NCBI GenBank assembly: GCA_001298545.1
Contig: LJCX01000031.1
Coordinates: 496,001-560,000 of the forward strand
Source of the DNA: Actinobacteria bacterium OV320
Lineage (GTDB): Bacteria > Actinomycetota > Actinomycetes > Streptomycetales > Streptomycetaceae
Direction of reading: 5' to 3'
DNA length: 64,000 nt
Part shown: one piece after another, positions 58,224-64,000 of the stretch
How positions within the stretch are numbered: the first letter of the stretch is position 1
Layout: each line of letters begins with the position of its first letter
The notes under the pieces: generated by a model
Databases searched by the model: none
The model's input: only the letters and a program-made list of their open reading frames with translations
Told to the model about the DNA's origin: nothing
Made by a program: the position numbers and the translations under genes

Positions 58224-58760
58224 TCAACTATCCGTGGTGGTGCGCGCGTTGGTCGTCGCCGACCCGCGCGCCGATCTGGTCCGTACGATGGGTGGCTTGG
58301 CGGGCGTCCGCACGGGCGGCTTGGCGGGGGTCTTGGGCGGCGTCCTGGCCGCTGTCGCGGCGGCGTCCTTCGCCTCCCGCGCCTTCGCCTCCCACGCGTC
58401 GACGAGCTCCCCGATGCGGGCCCCGGCCCGGCGGCCCTCCAGATGCAGCCGGCCGACGTTGACGCGGTCCTGCGCGAGCAGGGTCAGCACGGCGCTCTCA
58501 CCGGCCGCGTAGGTCGCGACATAGCCGTAGACCCCGCGCACGAGCAGCTCGCGGAAGTCGCCCTGGCCGGTGGTGTCCGCCATCCGCACCGCGACGCCGA
58601 GGGCGGCGGCGGTCAGCGCGGCCACCACCTCCGGCTCCACGCCGGGCGTGTCGTGGGCGAGGACGAGACCGTCCACGCCGGCCGTCAGGGCGCCGGTCAG
58701 CTGGGGCACTCGGGCCCGCAGCCGCCGGAGTTCGTCGAGTATCTCTGGCTCGGACACCAT
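58224..58760 (-). CDS. roadblock/LC7 domain protein with Ala/Pro/Lys tail
   Basis: A 178-residue protein. The first 120 residues are a roadblock fold: ILDELRRLRARVPQLTGALT, GVDGLVLAHDTPGVEPEVVA, then RELLVRGVYGYVATYAAGES and AVLTLLAQDRVNVGRLHLEG. After a short helix comes a basic, proline-rich tail with repeats (RTPPKTPAKPPVRTPAKPPI), possibly for membrane, cell-wall or nucleic-acid contact. The start at 58760 has GAGGAG 7 bases upstream. Third gene of the operon, 34 bp after the PATAN-like gene. Confidence 0.88.
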   Translation of the reverse strand: MVSEPEILDELRRLRARVPQLTGALTAGVDGLVLAHDTPGVEPEVVAALTAAALGVAVRMADTTGQGDFRELLVRGVYGYVATYAAGESAVLTLLAQDRVNVGRLHLEGRRAGARIGELVDAWEAKAREAKDAAATAARTPPKTPAKPPVRTPAKPPIVRTRSARGSATTNARTTTDS

Positions 58761-58794
58761 CAGCTCGCTCCTCTCGGCGCGCGGTCGCTGCCGT

Positions 58795-59712
58795 TCAAAG
58801 GGCCTCCAGCGCATCCCTGAGCCTCTTCAGCAAGGTGATGTCGGGGTCGTTGACACGGGGCAGGGTGATGCCCGGTGGCGGGTCGGGGTCGGGGGCGACG
58901 GGACTCGCGGCGGGACCTGCGGCCGGCCCGGGGTGGAGCGGGGGCGCGGCCGGCGGCGGGCGGTGCTGCCGGGGCGGCGGGAAGAGAGCGGTCAGCAGCC
59001 CCGCCGCCGCCAGCCGCCGGACGTCCACCAGGGTGTGGAAGGCCTGTCGGCCCAGCTCCCGGGCTATGTCCGACGCGGTGCGTACGCCGTCCACCGAGGC
59101 GAGCACCGCGCTCTGCCGGGCGGTCGGGGCGGGCGCCGCGACGGTCTCGGCCCGCCGCAGCGGCGCCCCGTCGGTCAGCGGGTCCGGCCACAGCCGGTGC
59201 AGCAGCTCCCGCCGGCGCAGCGTCTCGCGTTCGACCGCCTCGACCGGGACCGGCCGGAGCGTGCCCAGCCAGTGCCCGGCGCCGTACCGGAAGCGGCCGG
59301 GAGTGCTGCTGGGGGTGAGCGCGAAGTACGCCGCGTCGAAGACCGCCTCCAGGTGGCACAGTTCGAGCGCGCCGCGCGGGACGCGGCCGGCGTCGAGCAG
59401 CAGCCGGGCGACGCCGTACTCCTCGTCGGCCCGGTCCACCGCGTCCTGCCAGACGGCGGGGGCGAGGGTGCCGTGGGCCAGGAGGAGCACGTCGAGGCCC
59501 GGGGCGAGGGGGCTCTCGGCGTGCACCACCTTGCCCTCGGCGAGGTAGAGCGAGCCGCGCTCCCGCTCCAGGACACCGGTCGCCCGTTCGGCCGCGAGCC
59601 GGGTCAGCATCGGCGACAGACCGCCGCCGCGCTCCCGGGCCGCCGACTTCTCCCGCACGGGCAGCCGGGGCGGCGGGGTCGTCCCCTGCGGGGGCGTTCT
59701 CACCGCGGTCAC
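58795..59712 (-). CDS. DUF4388/PATAN-like domain protein
   Basis: A 305-residue protein with a DUF4388/PATAN-like core: LSPMLTRLAAERATGVLERE, SLYLAEGKVVHAESPLAPGL, and VARLLLDAGRVPRGALELCH. A second helical, winged-helix-like part follows (ARQSAVLASVDGVRTASDIA, then LVDVRRLAAAGLLTALFPPP), then a proline-rich tail and PDITLLKRLRDALEAL. PATAN domains occur in signalling proteins that work with roadblock and MglA-type GTPases. The GTG at 59712 overlaps the upstream stop (GTGA), so it is translated with the first roadblock gene. The domain call is by eye. Confidence 0.7.
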   Translation of the reverse strand: MTAVRTPPQGTTPPPRLPVREKSAARERGGGLSPMLTRLAAERATGVLERERGSLYLAEGKVVHAESPLAPGLDVLLLAHGTLAPAVWQDAVDRADEEYGVARLLLDAGRVPRGALELCHLEAVFDAAYFALTPSSTPGRFRYGAGHWLGTLRPVPVEAVERETLRRRELLHRLWPDPLTDGAPLRRAETVAAPAPTARQSAVLASVDGVRTASDIARELGRQAFHTLVDVRRLAAAGLLTALFPPPRQHRPPPAAPPLHPGPAAGPAASPVAPDPDPPPGITLPRVNDPDITLLKRLRDALEAL

Positions 59713-60155
59713 CCCAGCACCAGCCGTCCGGCCATCTCGCCCAGCCGGATCCGGGCCAGCGCGAGGTTGCCGTCCGGCCGGGCCAGCCACACGTGCAGGA
59801 ACACGCTGCTGTCGAAGGACGTCGGTACGAAGCGGAGCACGTGGTAGCTGTCCCGGTTGCTGATGATCAGGTCCTCGACCGGTGGATCGGCGACCCCGCC
59901 CCCGCTCCCCTGTCCGTCGTGGCCGCCGTGGCCGTCCTGTCCGTCGCGACGGTCGTAGCCGTCGGGTGCGAACGCCCGCTGCTCGGCCGTGAGCCGGGCC
60001 ACCTCGGCCGCCTCGGCTGCCGCCGCCTCGTGGTCGCCGCCGGGGAACTCCCCGACCGCGCCCAGGGCCAGCCCGCTGGTCCAGTCGACCAGCGCGGCAC
60101 CCCGGGCACCGGGCAGCCGCATGGCCTCCAGGAGACACTCGTCGATTCCGGGCAC
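59709..60155 (-). CDS. roadblock/LC7 domain protein, operon leader
   Basis: A 148-residue roadblock protein: GIDECLLEAMRLPGARGAAL, VDWTSGLALGAVGEFPGGDH, then VEDLIISNRDSYHVLRFVPT and FLHVWLARPDGNLALARIRL. A hydrophilic Asp/Gly/His-rich insertion (RRDGQDGHGGHDGQGSGGG) interrupts the middle of the fold and is built from short repeats. The GTG start has GGGAGGGGAG 6 bases upstream. It is the first gene of the roadblock/PATAN operon. The promoter lies in 60156-60300, where a CTACG-CAA-CGTAG dyad is seen. Confidence 0.85.
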   Translation of the reverse strand: MPGIDECLLEAMRLPGARGAALVDWTSGLALGAVGEFPGGDHEAAAAEAAEVARLTAEQRAFAPDGYDRRDGQDGHGGHDGQGSGGGVADPPVEDLIISNRDSYHVLRFVPTSFDSSVFLHVWLARPDGNLALARIRLGEMAGRLVLG

Positions 60156-60577
60156 CGTTGGGCTCCCCTCCCGCCTTCGGTTCGGCTGAGTGATGAAGAA
60201 GCTACGCAACGTAGGCGCCGAGGGGTGAGTCTTCTGGCATTTTCCAGCGGAACATGCGGCGGGACGGCTAACGTGGGTCGACTGACCCCGTTTCGGGCCG
60301 AATGGCGCCCCATGCGCCCCTTCCCCACCGTTCAACACCGGCCCACCGGCGCGCGTCAACGGCGCGCATGTCCACGCGGGGTGGTGAACGCGAAAACGCG
60401 CGCCCCCTTCTCCGTGCAGGTCGGGTGGGTCGGGCAGGTCGCCTCCGTATGCCGTGATCCCGGGGTCGTGACGCGACGCCATGGCCCCGATGTATTGACT
60501 AGCCCTATTCATCGAGTCAGGATGTGAATAACAACAGCAACAACCGCCGGGATCACCCATCCGCAAGGAGGCAGACC
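60156..60577. promoter_or_regulatory. divergent promoter region, roadblock operon and hutU
   Basis: No gene is supported in 422 bp. The hutU promoter is clear: TTGACT (60495-60500) and CAGGAT (60518-60523) with 17-bp spacing, and an A-rich leader with AACAACAGC repeats before the AAGGAGG site. On the other side a CTACG-CAA-CGTAG dyad near 60205 may belong to the roadblock promoter. Confidence 0.6.
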
Positions 60578-62242
60578 ATGTCAGGACCCCGCCCCGTACG
60601 AGCGCCACGCGGTACGGAACTGAGCGCCCTGGGATGGCAGCAGGAAGCCGCCCTGCGGATGCTCCAGAACAACCTCGACCCCGAGGTCGCCGAGCACCCC
60701 GACAAGCTCGTCGTCTACGGCGGCACGGGCAAGGCGGCCCGCGACTGGCGCTCCTTCGACGCGATGGTCCGCACGCTCAGGACCCTCAAGCAGGACGAGA
60801 CCATGCTGGTGCAGTCCGGCCGTCCGGTCGGCGTCATGCAGACCCACGAGTGGGCCCCGCGTGTCCTCATCGCCAACTCCAACCTCGTCGGCGACTGGGC
60901 CAACTGGGAGGAGTTCCGCCGGCTGGAGCAGCTGGGCCTGACCATGTACGGCCAGATGACCGCCGGTTCCTGGATCTACATCGGCACCCAGGGCATCCTT
61001 CAGGGCACCTACGAGACCTTCGCCGCCGTCGCCGCGAAGAAGTTCTCCGGCACCCTCGCCGGCACGATCACCCTCACCGCCGGACTCGGCGGCATGGGCG
61101 GCGCCCAGCCGCTCGCCGTCACGATGAACGACGGCGTGGCGATCTGCATCGACTGCGACCCGCGCGCCATCGAGCGCCGCATCGAGCACCGCTACCTGGA
61201 CGTCAGGGCCGACAACCTGGACCACGCGCTCCAGCTGGCCGTCGAGGCCCGCGACCAGCGCAAGCCGCTCTCCATCGGCCTCCTCGGCAACGCCGCCGAG
61301 CTCGTCCCGCAGCTGCTCGCGATGGGCGCCCCCATCGACATCGTCACCGACCAGACCTCCGCCCACGACCCGCTCGCCTACCTGCCGACCGGGATCGCCT
61401 TCGAGGACATGGCCGACGCCGCCGAGAAGGACCCGGCCGGCTTCACCACCCGGGCCCGCGAGTCGATGGCGAAGCACGTCGAGGCGATGGTCGGCTTCCT
61501 GGACGCCGGCGCCGAGGTCTTCGACTACGGCAACTCCATCCGCGGCGAGGCCCAACTCGCCGGATACGACCGGGCGTTCGCCTTCCCCGGCTTCGTCCCC
61601 GCCTATATCCGCCCGCTGTTCTGCGAGGGCAAGGGCCCCTTCCGCTGGGCGGCGCTCTCCGGCGACCCGGCCGACATCGCCAAGACCGACCGGGCGATGC
61701 TCGACCTCTTCCCGGAGAACGAGTCCCTGGCCCGCTGGATCAAGCTGGCCGGTGAGCGCGTCCACTTCCAGGGCCTGCCCGCCCGTATCTGCTGGCTCGG
61801 CTACGGCGAGCGCGACAAGGCCGGCGAGCGCTTCAACGACATGGTGGCGTCGGGCGAACTGGCGGCCCCGCTGGCCATCGGCCGCGACCACCTCGACTGC
61901 GGTTCCGTCGCCTCCCCGTACCGCGAGACCGAGGCGATGCTCGACGGCTCCGACGCGATCGCCGACTGGCCCCTGCTGAACGCCATGGTCAACGTGGCCT
62001 CCGGGGCGTCCTGGGTGTCGATCCACCACGGCGGCGGCGTCGGCATGGGCCGCTCCATCCACGCCGGCCAGGTCTCCGTGGCGGACGGCACCAAGCTCGC
62101 CGGCGAGAAGATCCGCCGCGTCCTCACCAACGACCCCGGCATGGGCGTCATCCGGCACGTGGACGCCGGGTACGACATCGCGGAATCGGTCGCGGACGAG
62201 CGCGGCGTGCGGGTGCCCATGCGTGAAGGTGACGACGCGTGA
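60578..62242 (+). CDS. hutU: urocanate hydratase
   Basis: A 554-residue NAD-dependent urocanase converting urocanate to imidazolone propionate in histidine degradation. Family stretches: LRMLQNNLDPEVAEHPDKLV, VYGGTGKAARDWRSFDAMVR, TLTAGLGGMGGAQPLAVTMN, AYLPTGIAFEDMADAAEKDP, YIRPLFCEGKGPFRWAALSG and DHLDCGSVASPYRETEAMLD. The ATG at 60578 has an ideal AAGGAGG site 7 bases upstream; an in-frame GTG at 60524 is less likely. It leads an operon with the amidohydrolase (GTGA overlap) and hutF. Confidence 0.97.
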   Translation: MSGPRPVRAPRGTELSALGWQQEAALRMLQNNLDPEVAEHPDKLVVYGGTGKAARDWRSFDAMVRTLRTLKQDETMLVQSGRPVGVMQTHEWAPRVLIANSNLVGDWANWEEFRRLEQLGLTMYGQMTAGSWIYIGTQGILQGTYETFAAVAAKKFSGTLAGTITLTAGLGGMGGAQPLAVTMNDGVAICIDCDPRAIERRIEHRYLDVRADNLDHALQLAVEARDQRKPLSIGLLGNAAELVPQLLAMGAPIDIVTDQTSAHDPLAYLPTGIAFEDMADAAEKDPAGFTTRARESMAKHVEAMVGFLDAGAEVFDYGNSIRGEAQLAGYDRAFAFPGFVPAYIRPLFCEGKGPFRWAALSGDPADIAKTDRAMLDLFPENESLARWIKLAGERVHFQGLPARICWLGYGERDKAGERFNDMVASGELAAPLAIGRDHLDCGSVASPYRETEAMLDGSDAIADWPLLNAMVNVASGASWVSIHHGGGVGMGRSIHAGQVSVADGTKLAGEKIRRVLTNDPGMGVIRHVDAGYDIAESVADERGVRVPMREGDDA

Positions 62243-63588
62243 CCCTGCCGGGAGACGAGCGGGGCGCGGGCGGTCCGGCGGGGGCCGGGCCCTCGTCGCC
62301 GACCGCGGGTTCGGCCGTGCCCACCGGTTCCGCCCCGCGCAACGACCGCCCACAGCCGGTGGCGGCTCGTGCGTCCTTCCAGGAGATGTGGCGTGAACTG
62401 GCCCCCGTCGGCCGGCACTCCGAGTCCCGCGGCTACCGCCGCTACGCCTGGACCGCCGCCGACACCGACTGCCGGGAGTGGTTCAGGGAACAGGCCGAGG
62501 CACGGGGCCTGACGTACGAGATCGACCGCAACGGCAACCAGTGGGCGTGGCTCGGGGACCCGGCGGCCGGCGACGCCGTCGTCACCGGCTCGCATCTCGA
62601 CTCGGTGCCGGACGGCGGCGCCTTCGACGGACCCCTGGGCGTGGTGTCCTCCTTCGCCGCGCTCGACGAACTCCGCGCGCGGGACGTCACGTTCACCAAG
62701 CCGCTCGCTCTCGTCAACTTCGGTGACGAGGAGGGCGCCCGCTTCGGACTGGCCTGTGTCGGCTCCCGGCTCACCGCGGGCCGGCTCACCGTGGAGCAGG
62801 CCCACCGGCTCACCGACGGCGACGGGATCACCCTCCCGCGGGCCATGGAGGCCGCAGGACACGACCCCGACGCCATCGGCGCGGACCCGGAGCGGCTCGC
62901 CCGGATCGGCGCCTTCGTGGAGCTGCACGTGGAGCAGGGACGCGCCCTCGACCTGAGCGGCGACCGGGTCGGCCTGGCCAGCGCCATCTGGCCGCACGGA
63001 CGCTGGCGGTTCGACTTCCGGGGCGAGGCCAACCACGCCGGCACCACCCGCCTCGTGGACCGGCGCGACCCGATGCTGCCGTACGCCGAGACCGTGCCGG
63101 CCGCCCGCCGCGAGGCCCGGCTCGCGGGCGCCGTCGCCACGTTCGGCAAGATCTCCGTCGAGCCGAACGGCGTCAACGCCATCCCCTCCCTGGTGCGCGG
63201 CTGGCTCGACTCCCGCGCCGCCGACCAGGCCGCTCTCGACACCGTGGTCGGCGGTGTGGAGAAGGCCGCCCGCGAGTACGCCGAGGTCCACGGCATCGAC
63301 CTGGACGTCGTCCGGGAGTCGTTCACGCCCGTCGTCGAGTTCGACCACGCCCTGCGCGACGAACTCGCCCGCATCCTCGGCAGCGACACGGACCTCAAGG
63401 TCCCGGTCCTGGGCACCGGCGCCGGACACGACGCCGGAATCCTCTCCGGGACCATCCCGACCGCCATGCTGTTCGTGCGCAACCCCACGGGCGTCTCGCA
63501 CTCCCCGGCCGAGTTCGCCGCCGAGGACGACTGCGTGGCCGGGGTGCACGCCCTCGCCGACGTACTGGAAGGACTGGCCTGCCGGTGA
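62239..63588 (+). CDS. M20-family allantoate/N-carbamoyl amidohydrolase-like enzyme
   Basis: A 449-residue metal-dependent hydrolase of the allantoate amidohydrolase/carbamoylase group. Metal ligands are visible: GSHLDSVPDGGAFDG (His, Asp), NFGDEEGARFG (Glu), FVELHVEQGRALD (His) and RNPTGVSHSPAEFA (His). FEGNHAGTT-type lid sequence appears as FRGEANHAGTTRLVDRRDPM. It lies between hutU and hutF, so here it probably removes the formyl group of N-formylglutamate made by HutF rather than acting on allantoate; this is inference from context. The N-terminal 40 residues are a Gly/Pro/Ser tail. The start overlaps hutU by GTGA. Confidence 0.88.
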   Translation: MTLPGDERGAGGPAGAGPSSPTAGSAVPTGSAPRNDRPQPVAARASFQEMWRELAPVGRHSESRGYRRYAWTAADTDCREWFREQAEARGLTYEIDRNGNQWAWLGDPAAGDAVVTGSHLDSVPDGGAFDGPLGVVSSFAALDELRARDVTFTKPLALVNFGDEEGARFGLACVGSRLTAGRLTVEQAHRLTDGDGITLPRAMEAAGHDPDAIGADPERLARIGAFVELHVEQGRALDLSGDRVGLASAIWPHGRWRFDFRGEANHAGTTRLVDRRDPMLPYAETVPAARREARLAGAVATFGKISVEPNGVNAIPSLVRGWLDSRAADQAALDTVVGGVEKAAREYAEVHGIDLDVVRESFTPVVEFDHALRDELARILGSDTDLKVPVLGTGAGHDAGILSGTIPTAMLFVRNPTGVSHSPAEFAAEDDCVAGVHALADVLEGLACR

Positions 63589-64000
63589 CCCCCACGCAGC
63601 GGACACGGACGTACTGGCTGGAGCACGCCTGGCTCGGCACGAACGTCGAGCCGGGCGTCGCCCTGGAGGTGACGGACGGCCGCATCACCGCCGTCCGGAC
63701 GGGCGTCGGCACCCCGCCGCCCGGCGCCGAGATCCTGCGCGGCCTCACCCTGCCCGGCCTGGCGAACGCCCACAGCCACGCCTTCCACCGGGCCCTGCGC
63801 GGCACCGTGCAGGTCGGCTCCGGCACCTTCTGGACCTGGCGCGAGGTCATGTACTCCGTCGCCGACCGGCTCACCCCGGACACCTATCACCAGCTGGCCC
63901 GTGCCGTGTACGCCGAGATGGCGCTGGCCGGCATCACGGCCGTCGGCGAGTTCCACTACCTGCACCACGCGCCCGGCGGCACCCCCTACGCCGACCCCAA
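63585..64000 (+). CDS. hutF: formimidoylglutamate deiminase, N-terminal part (cut by window end)
   Basis: The first 138 codons of an amidohydrolase-superfamily protein. The GTG at 63585 overlaps the preceding stop (GTGA). The visible sequence has YWLEHAWLGTNVEPGVALEV, the metal motif LANAHSHAFHRALRGTVQ, and GTFWTWREVMYSVADRLTPD, followed by GITAVGEFHYLHHAPGGTPY. These are typical of HutF, which converts N-formimino-glutamate to N-formylglutamate and ammonia. The rest lies outside the window. Confidence 0.92.
   Translation, partial: MTPTQRTRTYWLEHAWLGTNVEPGVALEVTDGRITAVRTGVGTPPPGAEILRGLTLPGLANAHSHAFHRALRGTVQVGSGTFWTWREVMYSVADRLTPDTYHQLARAVYAEMALAGITAVGEFHYLHHAPGGTPYADP

Noticed and set aside
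60524..60577. Upstream in-frame GTG start for hutU giving an Asn-rich extension
   Set aside because: The GTG lies at the promoter -10/+1 region and has no ribosome site, whereas the ATG at 60578 has an ideal one.

Overview
The window reads as chromosomal DNA of a Streptomyces species. It has very high G+C, dense genes with many 4-bp ATGA/GTGA stop/start overlaps, frequent GTG starts, mycothiol- and F420-type enzymes, a P450, Rpf cell-wall hydrolases and a tRNA-Leu(UAA) of the bldA type. Gene order resembles, from memory, the S. coelicolor core segment running from mfd through eno and ndh to the hut genes. I found no prophage, CRISPR array, rRNA or replication origin.

Layout. 1-1.7 kb: two broken IS5-family transposase ends flank a mycothiol-dependent-isomerase-like gene. 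1.7-4.4 kb: an LLM oxidoreductase/aldo-keto reductase operon faces a TetR gene across a double operator. 4.6-8.6 kb: SSS symporter with DUF485 partner, then a DHA2-type MFS exporter. 8.9-16.2 kb: MacB-like ABC exporter and mfd. 16.2-24.8 kb: SDR-MerR operon, TetR with an SCO6745-like gene, a small MT0933-like protein, a secreted HNH nuclease lipoprotein, GNAT, DUF1906 protein, SurA-like lipoprotein and mazG. 24.9-28.7 kb: STAND-like NTPase coupled to a cytochrome P450. 28.9-34.9 kb: rpfC, c-di-AMP riboswitch with rpfA, eno, a DivIC/FtsB gene, DUF501 and Ppx/GppA. 35-41.8 kb: ndh behind two Rex-like operators, cfa, and a second MacB-like ABC exporter. 42.2 kb: bldA. 42.4-50.9 kb: pobA, a Bax-inhibitor-1 protein, small conserved genes, thiolase, SGNH hydrolase and cystathionine beta-synthase. 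51.3-53.6 kb: XRE regulator, SDR and a 2TM protein. 53.7-54.4 kb: collapsed glycine-betaine transporter relic carrying a 38-bp hairpin insertion. 54.5-57.7 kb: a histidine-ammonia-lyase homologue with an altered MIO triad, an RpiR regulator and a membrane protein. 57.8-60.2 kb: four-gene roadblock/PATAN-like operon with no GTPase. 60.5-64 kb: hutU, an M20 amidohydrolase and the start of hutF, i.e. histidine degradation running off the right edge.

How the genes work together. The middle is housekeeping: enolase, division, polyphosphate/ppGpp hydrolysis, NADH oxidation, cell-wall resuscitation hydrolases under c-di-AMP control, and bldA translational control. Accessory material sits around it: redox operons with private regulators, exporters, the STAND-P450 pair and the roadblock operon. 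A recurring oddity is short degenerate tandem repeats (9, 13, 15 and 21 bp) at or just after stop codons, at several unrelated genes. All functional calls come from reading translated sequence; no database search was run.
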